This document shows, one piece after another, positions 1 to 5,863 of a stretch of DNA of 7,001 bases (the stretch's first letter is position 1; every line of letters starts with the position of its first letter). The stretch is taken from assembly GCA_017939945.1 (NCBI GenBank), contig JAGAZS010000300.1:1-7001 (forward strand), written 5' to 3'. The position numbers were made by a program, and so were the translations under genes. The notes below the pieces were generated by a model that saw only the letters and a program-made list of their open reading frames with translations, was not told the origin of the DNA and ran no database searches. The stretch is from Schwartzia sp. (in: firmicutes) (GTDB lineage Bacteria > Bacillota > Negativicutes > Selenomonadales > Selenomonadaceae).

Positions 1-29
1 ATATCATACACCTAGGAAAGAGTAAACAG

Positions 30-57
30 AAAAAGCCCCGAAAATCGGGGCTTTTTT
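30..57. terminator. Intrinsic terminator, bidirectional in form
   Basis: A perfect 12-base stem (30-41 pairs with 45-56) with an AAA loop has a GC-rich core (AGCCCCGA/TCGGGGCT) and A/T tracts on both sides, so it gives a U-run on either strand. On the minus strand it lies five bases past the stop codon of the phosphatase remnant and is the first terminator met after higA. It probably ends the leftmost transcript here. It was presumably the natural terminator of the phosphatase gene whose 3' end lies beside it. Confidence 0.85.
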
Positions 58-58
58 G

Positions 59-135
59 CGCTTCAATTTCCCGAATACCTGAGTCCCAGCATCGTGATGT
101 CGTCGGCCTGCTCCGCGTTTCCTGCAAAGGATTTG
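59..135. repeat. Direct repeat, left copy (phosphatase 3' end)
   Basis: These 77 bases match 1025-1101 in the same orientation with only three differences (69, 123 and 126). The repeat covers the last 24 or so codons of the SpoIIE-type phosphatase, its stop codon and a few bases beyond. Similarity falls sharply to the right of 135. The two copies bracket the AT-rich toxin-antitoxin module. Confidence 0.95.
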
Positions 136-179
136 GCCGACGTGCAAAGGTCGAGACGGATGCTACGCTTGAGGCTGAC
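63..179 (-). pseudogene. C-terminal remnant of a SpoIIE-type phosphatase
   Basis: Read on the minus strand, this stretch is open for 38 codons from about 179 to a stop at 63-65 and ends in the PP2C/SpoIIE C-terminal signature (SFAGNAEQADDITML, then LGLRYSGN). The final 26 residues equal those of the complete phosphatase at 1029-3185. The residues before them (LDLCTSAK against VNLRGSIK) are related but different, which points to a paralogue or allelic variant and not a simple copy. No start codon or earlier phosphatase domain exists, because the antitoxin gene occupies that space and overlaps the remnant by about 17 bases in another frame. It is not expected to be translated on its own. Confidence 0.8.
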
Positions 180-636
180 TTATAAATCCATGGTGTTGTA
201 GCTTTCCCAGATAAGCAAGGTTGCTGACGTGAAACTTTCTCCTTAAATAGGGAATAAGTTCTTCAGCTTTTTGATCTGGCAAGATATCGCCATTTTTACG
301 AAGTTCTTGAATACTGTCGCTCATACCTTGGGCGATAACTTTTTCTTCATGCGTAATAGTAGTACCTTCTTGTGCATCCAGAATCTCTGCTTCATAATTA
401 GCTTGCAAATTCAGCCAAAAGGTCTTAGGTACGCCCAATGCACATTCTAGCGCATAGGCAAAATTACCAGAAATGCCTTTCTTGCCGTTGATTACTTTGC
501 TGATAAAGGCGGATGTCACGCCTGTTCTAGCAGCCAGTTCTTGCTGTGTCATACCACGTTCTGCCAGCAGATCGGCAATCGTCTCGCCCGGATGTATTAT
601 AAGTTCAGGGGATAAACCAGTTTTCTTTGCCTCCAT
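163..636 (-). CDS. higA: HigA-family antitoxin (XRE-type repressor), probably C-terminally truncated
   Basis: This is the antitoxin of a HigBA type II toxin-antitoxin module. It would neutralise the toxin encoded just upstream and repress the shared promoter. The 157-residue product has the HigA helix-turn-helix at about residues 15-58 (IHPGETIADLLAERGMTQ, then ELAARTGVTSAFISKVINGK) and the family motif FWLNLQANYE at 73-82. A helical region follows, ending in LRRKFHVSNL near 131-140. ATG at 636 is chosen because it begins the HigA-like sequence and has an AAGGAG about 12 bases upstream; it overlaps higB by 32 bases, so the two are probably translationally coupled. Typical short HigA proteins are about 100 residues. 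From memory of the family, longer relatives continue past the VSNL region, whereas this one stops inside the phosphatase remnant, which suggests loss of its C-terminus. The region is AT-rich compared with its neighbours. Family assignment is firm; truncation is inferred. Confidence 0.88.
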   Translation of the reverse strand: MEAKKTGLSPELIIHPGETIADLLAERGMTQQELAARTGVTSAFISKVINGKKGISGNFAYALECALGVPKTFWLNLQANYEAEILDAQEGTTITHEEKVIAQGMSDSIQELRKNGDILPDQKAEELIPYLRRKFHVSNLAYLGKLQHHGFISQPQA

Positions 637-943
637 GATAGTCAACAACTCCTTCCACTTCAATTTCAGTACATACCATGATCGTCTCGCCAGTAGCATC
701 AGGTTCGATGATAAGTCGCACATTTGCGGATATGTGAAGAGAATAACGAATCTTTTCATATCCCGTCAGCTGTTCTGGTTTACCCAATCCTAACTTCAGG
801 AAATCACCGAAGTATTCAGCAGCCTTGAGGTAGTTCATAAGCTTTTTAATGTTGCGTACCCACTCAAAGGGGAGTTTCTTTTGCAACTTTGAATAGTCGG
901 AAAAATATTTTTCGACTTTCTGATTTGCATACGTTATCTTCAT
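605..943 (-). CDS. higB: HigB/RelE-family toxin
   Basis: This is the toxin of a type II module; HigB/RelE toxins are generally ribosome-dependent mRNA endonucleases that slow growth when the antitoxin is lost. The 112-residue protein starts MKITYANQKVEKYF and has the expected basic, helix-rich N-terminal half (LQKKLPFEWVRNIKKLM). A beta-rich C-terminal half follows, with YSLHISANVRLIIEP at about 67-81 and VVDYHGGKENWFIP at 99-112, typical of the plasmid-maintenance killer group. The start at 943 is favoured over upstream in-frame starts because AAAAGGAAA lies about 8 bases before it and because anything longer would run through the promoter into the phosphatase gene. Toxin-before-antitoxin order is the usual higBA arrangement. 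Catalytic residues were not assigned individually. Confidence 0.9.
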   Translation of the reverse strand: MKITYANQKVEKYFSDYSKLQKKLPFEWVRNIKKLMNYLKAAEYFGDFLKLGLGKPEQLTGYEKIRYSLHISANVRLIIEPDATGETIMVCTEIEVEGVVDYHGGKENWFIP

Positions 944-1005
944 TATGATATTTCCTTTTGTTAACCATTTGGTTAAATTATAAGAGTTGTAATGATTTTT
1001 GTCAA
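944..1005 (-). promoter_or_regulatory. higBA promoter with consensus -35 and -10
   Basis: On the minus strand the -35 box TTGACA (1005-1000) and the -10 box TATAAT (982-977) are both perfect sigma-70/sigma-A consensus with a 17-base spacer. The ribosome binding site AAAAGGAAA lies at about 951-959, before the higB ATG. Such a strong promoter is usual for toxin-antitoxin modules that are held down by their own antitoxin. Confidence 0.88.
961..976. promoter_or_regulatory. Palindromic operator, probable HigA site
   Basis: TTAACCATTTGGTTAA is an inverted repeat with 7-base arms (961-967 and 970-976) and a 2-base centre. It begins at the -10 box and covers the expected transcription start of higBA. 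That is where an autorepressing XRE-type antitoxin dimer would block RNA polymerase. The palindrome and position are seen; binding by HigA is inferred. Confidence 0.7.
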
Positions 1006-1024
1006 CTCTGGTTGCTTTTCTATA

Positions 1025-1101
1025 CGCTTCAATTACCCGAATACCTGAGTCCCAGCATCGTGATGTCGTCGGCCTGCTCCGCGTTTCCGGCGAAGGATTT
1101 G
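1025..1101. repeat. Direct repeat, right copy (inside the phosphatase 3' end)
   Basis: This is the partner of the repeat at 59-135, with 74 of 77 identical bases. Here it forms the true 3' end of the complete phosphatase gene. To its left is the higBA promoter, not the terminator that follows the other copy, so the repeat marks the right border of the inserted or substituted segment. Confidence 0.95.
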
Positions 1102-3185
1102 ATGGATCCGCGCAGATTGACGAGCGTTTCCGAAACCGGCGCATTGCGGTCGATGCGAGAAAGCTCTTCTTTCAGCCGTTCCTCGCCGTAAAGCTCTTCC
1201 GTTTCGTTGATTGCCTCGGTGACGCCGTCGGTGTAAAGGAAGATCATATCCCCGGCCGCCAGCGTCAGGCTGCACTGCCGATAGGCGCGCCCCTCCATGA
1301 CGCCGAGGGGCTTGTCCGGCTTGCCCTCGGGCATGAGATAGGACGGCTCCTGCCCGCCACGGAGCACAAGCGGCGGATTGTGCCCGGCGTTCACATAGAC
1401 GAATTCGCCCGTCCGGAAGTCGAGCACGCCGAAGAACACCGTCACGAACATCATCTGCTCGTTGCCTTCGCAAAGGCGGTCATTGGCGTGCGCCATGACC
1501 TCGGCGAAGTCGCCGCGGCTTTTCGCCGCCATCGCGAAGTTTTGCAGCACCGTCTTTGCCACGACCATGAAGAGCGCGGCGGGAACGCCCTTGCCCGACA
1601 CGTCCGCCACCGTGACCGCCAGACGTTTTTCGTCCAGCATATAAAAATCGTAGAAGTCGCCGCCGACTTCCTTCGCGGGCGTCATGGCCGCGTCGAGCTC
1701 GAAGGACGTATGGCCGGAAAAGTCGGGAGCGACGCTGGGGAGCATCCCCGCCTGGATTTTTTGTGCAACCGACAGCTCGGTGGTGATGCGCTCTTTTTCC
1801 GCCGTCGCCCGCGACAGGTTTTCCATATAGGCCTTGAGATCGACGGTCATGGCGTTCACGCTGTTCGCCAAAAGCTCGATTTCGTCGCCGGTCTCGATTT
1901 CCAGCTTTTTGTCGAGGTTGCCCTGGGCGATTTCCTTGACGCCCTCGGTCAGAGAGAGAATCGGCCGAACGAAATGGTCGGAGGCTTTCGCGCTAAGCAA
2001 GAGGACAAGGCCCAAAAGAATCAGCAGCAGCACCGCGCCGCCCGCCGCGACCTGCAGGAACACCCCCTGAAGGTCGTCGGCAAACTCCTGCATCTGTTCG
2101 CGCAGACTGTCCCGTGCGTACTGCGCCGGATAGTTGACCTCCGCCTTCCCGATTGTCTGCCCGAAGCTCCAGCCCAGCGATTCCATCGGCGCATAGGCGA
2201 GATAGACCTCCTGCCCGTCCACCGACACGAGCTGGACGTCGCTCTTGCCCGACGTCATCGCCGCGGCCTCGAACGCGAGGGAGGTTTCCTCGCATTTGCG
2301 CAAATCCTGGTGATCGCCGCGAACGGCGAGATCGCCTTCCTTGTTCGAAGAAAACAGGATTTCCCCGTCCCGGTTCAAAATAAAGTTGGCGGACGTGACG
2401 CCGCCCGGAACCGTTTTCCTCGTCTGCCGGTATATTTCCTCGGCGTTGCAGTCGATGCCGACGACGCCCGCCAGCCCGTGCGCGTCGTAAAAGGGCGCCG
2501 CGCAGGTGATGCAGCGGTTGCCGTTCGTGTCCACATAGAGGTCGGTGAAAATGACTTTCCCCGCCTCCGCCGCCAGCTTGTACCAGTTCATTTCCCGCGG
2601 GTCATAGCTTTCGAGGAATTTCCCGCTGAACCGGAGCGCCCCGCCGTCCGGCTTGGAATCCGCCGCGATCAGCCATCCGTGATGTGAGCCGACGAAAACC
2701 CCCGTGTAAAAACGGCTCAGCGGAACCATCGTATCGGCGATATTCCCCGCAAGCTCCGTTTCCCGCCACAGATCTTCGCCCGCTTCCGCCGCCAGCGCGT
2801 TGGAAAAATTCAGGTACGGCTCGCCGGATATGATTTCATTCCTGTGGGGATCGGGCAAAGTGCGGGGCGCATAATGCTCCGAATTGGAAAGAATCAGCGT
2901 CATCGTCTGCGCCAGCGACTCCACGTCCTGCCGCGTATGCTCCAGCTCGCGCTCGACGAGCTGCGCCTTTTCCGTCACATGGTCGGAAAGCTGCCGCCGC
3001 GTCTGATCTCCCGCAAAGCTCCCGACGAAGGCGGATGCGGATTCGCCCAGCGTGCGCCTCCGTTCCGTCACCTTTTCTCCCGCCAGCATCATGCCGATGC
3101 CCACGATCAGCAAAAGGCCGACAAAAGACAAGACGCCGCCCGAAAGCACAAGCAGACGCAGCCTGCGCCGTATATCCATCTTCAT
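1029..3185 (-). CDS. Membrane sensor phosphatase: Cache-HAMP-PP2C/SpoIIE type
   Basis: This is a 718-residue sensor whose output domain is a PP2C-like serine phosphatase, as in RsbU and SpoIIE proteins, which dephosphorylate anti-sigma-factor antagonists. Domains in order are: transmembrane helix at about 10-35; extracytoplasmic Cache-like sensor at about 40-370 (for example DLYVDTNGNRCITCAAPFYD, 215-234); second transmembrane helix at about 380-398; HAMP at about 405-455; coiled linker; and phosphatase from about 470 to 718. Metal-binding motifs are intact: GGDFYDFY (508-515), ADVSGKG (527-533), NAGHNPP (599-605), YTDGVTEA (651-658) and QADDITM (704-710). ATG at 3185 has AGAAGGAG seven bases upstream. 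No anti-sigma kinase, antagonist or sigma factor gene lies in the window, so the target is unknown. No convincing promoter was found, but a terminator just upstream implies it has one. Its 3' end is duplicated at 59-135. Confidence 0.93.
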   Translation of the reverse strand: MKMDIRRRLRLLVLSGGVLSFVGLLLIVGIGMMLAGEKVTERRRTLGESASAFVGSFAGDQTRRQLSDHVTEKAQLVERELEHTRQDVESLAQTMTLILSNSEHYAPRTLPDPHRNEIISGEPYLNFSNALAAEAGEDLWRETELAGNIADTMVPLSRFYTGVFVGSHHGWLIAADSKPDGGALRFSGKFLESYDPREMNWYKLAAEAGKVIFTDLYVDTNGNRCITCAAPFYDAHGLAGVVGIDCNAEEIYRQTRKTVPGGVTSANFILNRDGEILFSSNKEGDLAVRGDHQDLRKCEETSLAFEAAAMTSGKSDVQLVSVDGQEVYLAYAPMESLGWSFGQTIGKAEVNYPAQYARDSLREQMQEFADDLQGVFLQVAAGGAVLLLILLGLVLLLSAKASDHFVRPILSLTEGVKEIAQGNLDKKLEIETGDEIELLANSVNAMTVDLKAYMENLSRATAEKERITTELSVAQKIQAGMLPSVAPDFSGHTSFELDAAMTPAKEVGGDFYDFYMLDEKRLAVTVADVSGKGVPAALFMVVAKTVLQNFAMAAKSRGDFAEVMAHANDRLCEGNEQMMFVTVFFGVLDFRTGEFVYVNAGHNPPLVLRGGQEPSYLMPEGKPDKPLGVMEGRAYRQCSLTLAAGDMIFLYTDGVTEAINETEELYGEERLKEELSRIDRNAPVSETLVNLRGSIKSFAGNAEQADDITMLGLRYSGN

Positions 3186-3310
3186 CGAAATACTCCTTCT
3201 GCCGAAACCGGCTCCATTGCAATCATCTTCCGAATCAAAACAAGTTCCATAAAATATATTCTCCCTTTCGGGAAAAAATCCTTTTCGATGAACAAGAAAA
3301 GAATGATTTT

Positions 3311-3351
3311 ATCCAAAAAGAAAAACGCTCCCGAATCATTTTCGGAAGCGT
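3311..3351 (-). terminator. Intrinsic terminator after the 71-residue gene
   Basis: On the minus strand an 11-base stem (3351-3341 with 3335-3325, one G-U pair) and a 5-base loop are followed by a U-rich run, TTTTTCTTTTT. It lies directly after the stop codon at 3359-3361. It should separate this small gene from the phosphatase gene downstream. Confidence 0.85.
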
Positions 3352-3358
3352 CTCATTC

Positions 3359-3574
3359 TTACTTAACTTCGTAAACTTTCTTCGCCTCGAACTTGACCTT
3401 TCCCTTTGCGACAGCCTGCACAGCCAGCCCCAAAAGCTCCTCCTGGCTGATGCCCATCTTCGCCGCAACCTTCGCGAAACGGTTCTTGTCCATCTTCCCG
3501 ATCTTCTTGAACGGCTCCAGAATGTTTTCCTTTTCCTCGACTGCCGGCGCAGCTTTCTTGACTCCTCTCGGCAT
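3359..3574 (-). CDS. Small lysine-rich protein of unknown function
   Basis: I do not recognise this 71-residue protein. It begins MPRGVKKAAPAVEEKENIL and is rich in lysine, alanine and glutamate. It has no membrane segment, signal peptide or cysteine pair. Residues of about 28-60 (KMDKNRFAKVAAKMGISQEE onward) look like two or three short helices with a helix-turn-helix flavour, so a small nucleic-acid-binding protein is possible but unproven. It is judged a real gene because a strong ribosome binding site (AGGAAGGGGG, about 8 bases before the ATG), a good promoter and an intrinsic terminator frame it as a one-gene transcript. It sits between the partition operon and the phosphatase gene with no obvious link to either. 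Confidence 0.75.
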   Translation of the reverse strand: MPRGVKKAAPAVEEKENILEPFKKIGKMDKNRFAKVAAKMGISQEELLGLAVQAVAKGKVKFEAKKVYEVK

Positions 3575-3616
3575 GGAAAAACCCCCTTCCTGTATTTTGA
3601 AAAAACAACCAAAATC

Positions 3617-3645
3617 ATCATAGCATTATTGAAAAATTTTGACAA
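3617..3645 (-). promoter_or_regulatory. Promoter of the 71-residue gene
   Basis: On the minus strand TTGTCA (3645-3640) and TATGAT (3622-3617) are separated by exactly 17 bases, each box one base from consensus. The start point would fall near 3610, giving a leader of about 35 bases before the ATG at 3574. The surrounding DNA is strongly AT-rich. Confidence 0.72.
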
Positions 3646-3702
3646 GAAAATTTTAAGTTTTTCTCCGTTTTTTATGCAAAAAAACGTCATTTTCTTTTCA
3701 CG

Positions 3703-4371
3703 TCATGTCCCATTTTTTTCATTTCCCGCCGTCGAAATCCGGCACACTTTGAACGCGTTTTTTCCGCATTTGGCGCAGCGATACCGCGACGGATGCTTGA
3801 CCACCGCGCCGGCCCGCAGGTAATAAAACTGGTTGCCGCAGGCGGCGCAAACCACCTTGTAGCGGTATAACGCCTCGGACTGACGAATGGCGGTTTTCTC
3901 CGAATAGACCTCGATATGAAGTCCCAACGCTTCGTTCAGAAGCGCCATTCCCCGATGGAATTTTTCGCCGTGTCCCTCGCGGGAAGGAAGGCATGCGTGC
4001 AGCAGTTCATGGGCGACCACGTCGATCAGCGCGGCGGCGTTTCCGGCGAAAAAAAGATGGCCGCTGAACGCGAGCCTACATTCCGCCTCGTTGGCCCTCG
4101 GAATGTTGCAGGAGCCGTATTCGCGGACGCCCCGCGTGATACGGACGGAAACGATTTTGCGAAGGCGGGCGGACAGTCCCGCCTCGCGCAGTATCTTTTC
4201 AATGACGGGGCCAATGGCGCCGATCAAATCCCGCGCCAGCAGGCGCTTTTCCCAAAGGAGCAGCTCGCCCGCAAGCCGTTTTTCCGTTACCGATAAAACT
4301 TCGCACCGGCCCGATTTTGAAAGCAAGACCCCGCCTTCGGGGAAGGCCTCATTTTGCGGATCCAATGGCAT
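3703..4371 (-). CDS. SprT-like zinc metalloprotease-family protein
   Basis: This 222-residue protein belongs to the SprT-like family, related to the core of the eukaryotic DNA-protein crosslink protease Spartan. The zinc-protease motif HELLH is at 121-125, and GHGEKFH at 133-139 carries the likely third zinc ligand (H134). A C-terminal zinc ribbon has cysteine pairs at 175/178 and 199/202. The N-terminal 60 or so residues show only helical character. ATG at 4371 overlaps the DUF4446 gene by 23 bases; the ribosome binding signal (AGGAAGAGGAG) lies rather far upstream, so a slightly later start is possible. It is the last gene of the parAB operon. No good terminator follows it. Protease activity and any role in repair or chromosome upkeep are family-based inference. 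Confidence 0.85.
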   Translation of the reverse strand: MPLDPQNEAFPEGGVLLSKSGRCEVLSVTEKRLAGELLLWEKRLLARDLIGAIGPVIEKILREAGLSARLRKIVSVRITRGVREYGSCNIPRANEAECRLAFSGHLFFAGNAAALIDVVAHELLHACLPSREGHGEKFHRGMALLNEALGLHIEVYSEKTAIRQSEALYRYKVVCAACGNQFYYLRAGAVVKHPSRYRCAKCGKNAFKVCRISTAGNEKNGT

Positions 4372-4855
4372 TTTTCAGCGCCTGCTCCTCTTCCTTTGTC
4401 AGCGTGTACATGGATTTCCCGTTGTCAATCGGTTTTACATAACTGCGCGAATCCTCCCGGGCAAAAATGCTCGAGAACACCACGCCATTGTTGAATGCGT
4501 CAAGCATCGCCACGGCATAGCTGAGGTCGCTGCCCATATCCTGGAACGCGGAAAAACGCACGACGCCGACCCGCGTGATCGCCGTCTTCAGGAGCGCGTC
4601 GATCCGCGCGTTTTCTTCGCGAAGTTTCGCGTTTTCCTCGGCGACACGGCGCGTCTCTTCAATATGATTGAGGAGCATTTTCTCCATCGACTGTCCGGAC
4701 TCCTCGCCGACCATCATTTTTTCGTACAGCGATCGCAGCGACGAAAGGCGAACAAACAGCACCATCACGAGAACGAGCAGCAGGACGATCACGCCGACGA
4801 ATGCCCCCAGCGCCGTTTCCGGAGAATTCATTATAAACGCAACAATCTCATTCAT
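4349..4855 (-). CDS. DUF4446 membrane-anchored protein
   Basis: This 168-residue protein has one N-terminal transmembrane helix (about 15-36), a coiled-coil-like charged stretch (about 38-90, EETRRVAEENAKLREENARI) and a conserved C-terminal domain. Signatures of that domain are VGVVRFSAFQDMGSDLSYA (96-114), VVFSSIFAREDSRSYVKP (125-142) and GKSMYTL (146-152). This pattern is the DUF4446 family, often found beside parB in Firmicutes; its function is not established. ATG at 4855 is chosen over an in-frame TTG at 4876 because AGAGGAAG lies about 10 bases before it. The gene starts 24 bases after parB and overlaps the sprT-like gene, so it is co-transcribed with both. A link between membrane and nucleoid is a guess from position and topology. 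Confidence 0.88.
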   Translation of the reverse strand: MNEIVAFIMNSPETALGAFVGVIVLLLVLVMVLFVRLSSLRSLYEKMMVGEESGQSMEKMLLNHIEETRRVAEENAKLREENARIDALLKTAITRVGVVRFSAFQDMGSDLSYAVAMLDAFNNGVVFSSIFAREDSRSYVKPIDNGKSMYTLTKEEEQALKNAIGSAK

Positions 4856-4879
4856 ATAAACAACTCTTCCTCTCAAAAA

Positions 4880-5863
4880 TCATACGGTGAATAATGTCGT
4901 TGATACCTCGCGGAGCTTTTTCTTCGTGAACTCCACCTTCTCCTCATGCTGTTTCGTAAGGCTCTCCACCGCTTCGACAATGCGGTCCAAGTCCTCCTGC
5001 GTCTTGAAGGTGATCTCGATCTTGCTTTTCTTCGGCCCCAGCGCGATGCGGACAGGGGAGCCGAAAACCAGCTTCAGCCGATCCTCCACGTCGGTGATGA
5101 AGACGCGCTCCGTCGTAGTGCCGTCCTTCAACGGCTTCTGCTTGAAGAAGTCGGGATCCTTTTGCACCCGCCCGACGAATACCTCGGCTTCCCTCGTGGA
5201 CATATTATTATCGATGATGACGTCCGCCGCCTTCTGCATCATCTCTTCCTGCTCCAGGGCGAGGAGCGGCTTCGCCTGCCCCATGGTGATGGCCTCCTCG
5301 ACGATGCTTTCCTGGACGCGATCCGGCAGCCGCATCAGACGCAGGAAATTCGCGATATGGGAACGGCTCCTGCCGATGCGCTCGGAAAGCTGCTCCTGGG
5401 TCAGTCCGAATTTTTTCATCAAAAGCTGATAGGCGCGGGCTTCCTCGATGGGGTTCAGGTTCTCGCGCTGGACGTTCTCGATCAACGCGATCTCGGTCAT
5501 CTGCTCCAACGTATATTTGCGCACCAGTACCGGCACGGTATGAAGCCCCGCCATCTTCGCCGCCCGAAGACGCCGCTCGCCTGCGACCAGCTCATACTTG
5601 CCGTCAGGCAGCGAGCGTACGAGCAGCGGTTGCAAAACGCCGTAATAGCGGATGGACTCCGCCAGTTCCTCCAGCGCCGCTTCGTCGAAACTCGTGCGCG
5701 GCTGCGCGCGGTTCGGCTGAATCTGGTCCACGGGGATTTCCCTGACCTGCGACTCATCCGACGCCGGAACGCCCAACGCTGCCTTTTCTTTCGGTTTTTC
5801 CTCCGGGCTTTTCTGGATCAATGCGCCAAGCCCCCGTCCCAGCCCGCCTTTTGCCTTAGCCAC
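4880..5863 (-). CDS. parB: Chromosome partitioning protein ParB (Spo0J)
   Basis: This 327-residue CTP-dependent DNA clamp loads at parS, spreads, and partners with ParA to segregate origins and recruit SMC. The N-terminal ParA-contacting peptide LGRGLGALI is at 8-16. The ParB/Srx nucleotide-binding domain follows, with IPVDQIQPNRAQPR at 43-56, GERRLRAA at 95-102 and ENVQRENLNPIEEA at 129-142. The helix-turn-helix (LTQEQLSERIGRSRSHIANF) covers 154-173. A C-terminal dimerisation domain reaches about 300, then a charged tail of about 25 residues. The GTG start at 5863 is clear: AAGGAGGT lies 8 bases before it, and the product begins V/MAKAKGGLGRGL. It overlaps the end of parA by 8 bases, indicating coupled translation. 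Two parS sites lie upstream of the operon. Confidence 0.97.
   Translation of the reverse strand: MAKAKGGLGRGLGALIQKSPEEKPKEKAALGVPASDESQVREIPVDQIQPNRAQPRTSFDEAALEELAESIRYYGVLQPLLVRSLPDGKYELVAGERRLRAAKMAGLHTVPVLVRKYTLEQMTEIALIENVQRENLNPIEEARAYQLLMKKFGLTQEQLSERIGRSRSHIANFLRLMRLPDRVQESIVEEAITMGQAKPLLALEQEEMMQKAADVIIDNNMSTREAEVFVGRVQKDPDFFKQKPLKDGTTTERVFITDVEDRLKLVFGSPVRIALGPKKSKIEITFKTQEDLDRIVEAVESLTKQHEEKVEFTKKKLREVSTTLFTV

Noticed and set aside
637..759. N-terminal extension of HigA to 759
   Set aside because: The extra residues are higB sequence read in another frame; HigA similarity starts just after the ATG at 636.
944..1144. N-terminal extension of HigB to 1144
   Set aside because: It would translate through the consensus promoter, operator and phosphatase 3' end. 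The HigB family start and ribosome binding site are at 943.
999..2687. Long open frame of 562 codons on the plus strand
   Set aside because: It lies antisense to the phosphatase gene, whose domains and catalytic motifs are unmistakable. Its product is low-complexity and rich in R, H, A and V, typical of the shadow of a GC-rich gene.
3186..3310. Promoter for the phosphatase gene
   Set aside because: TATATT-like boxes occur in this AT-rich stretch, but none has a recognisable -35 at proper spacing. A promoter must exist but cannot be placed.
3666..3686. Hairpin downstream of the sprT-like gene as a terminator
   Set aside because: The 8-base stem is almost all A-T and no U-run follows it on the minus strand, so it is not a convincing terminator.
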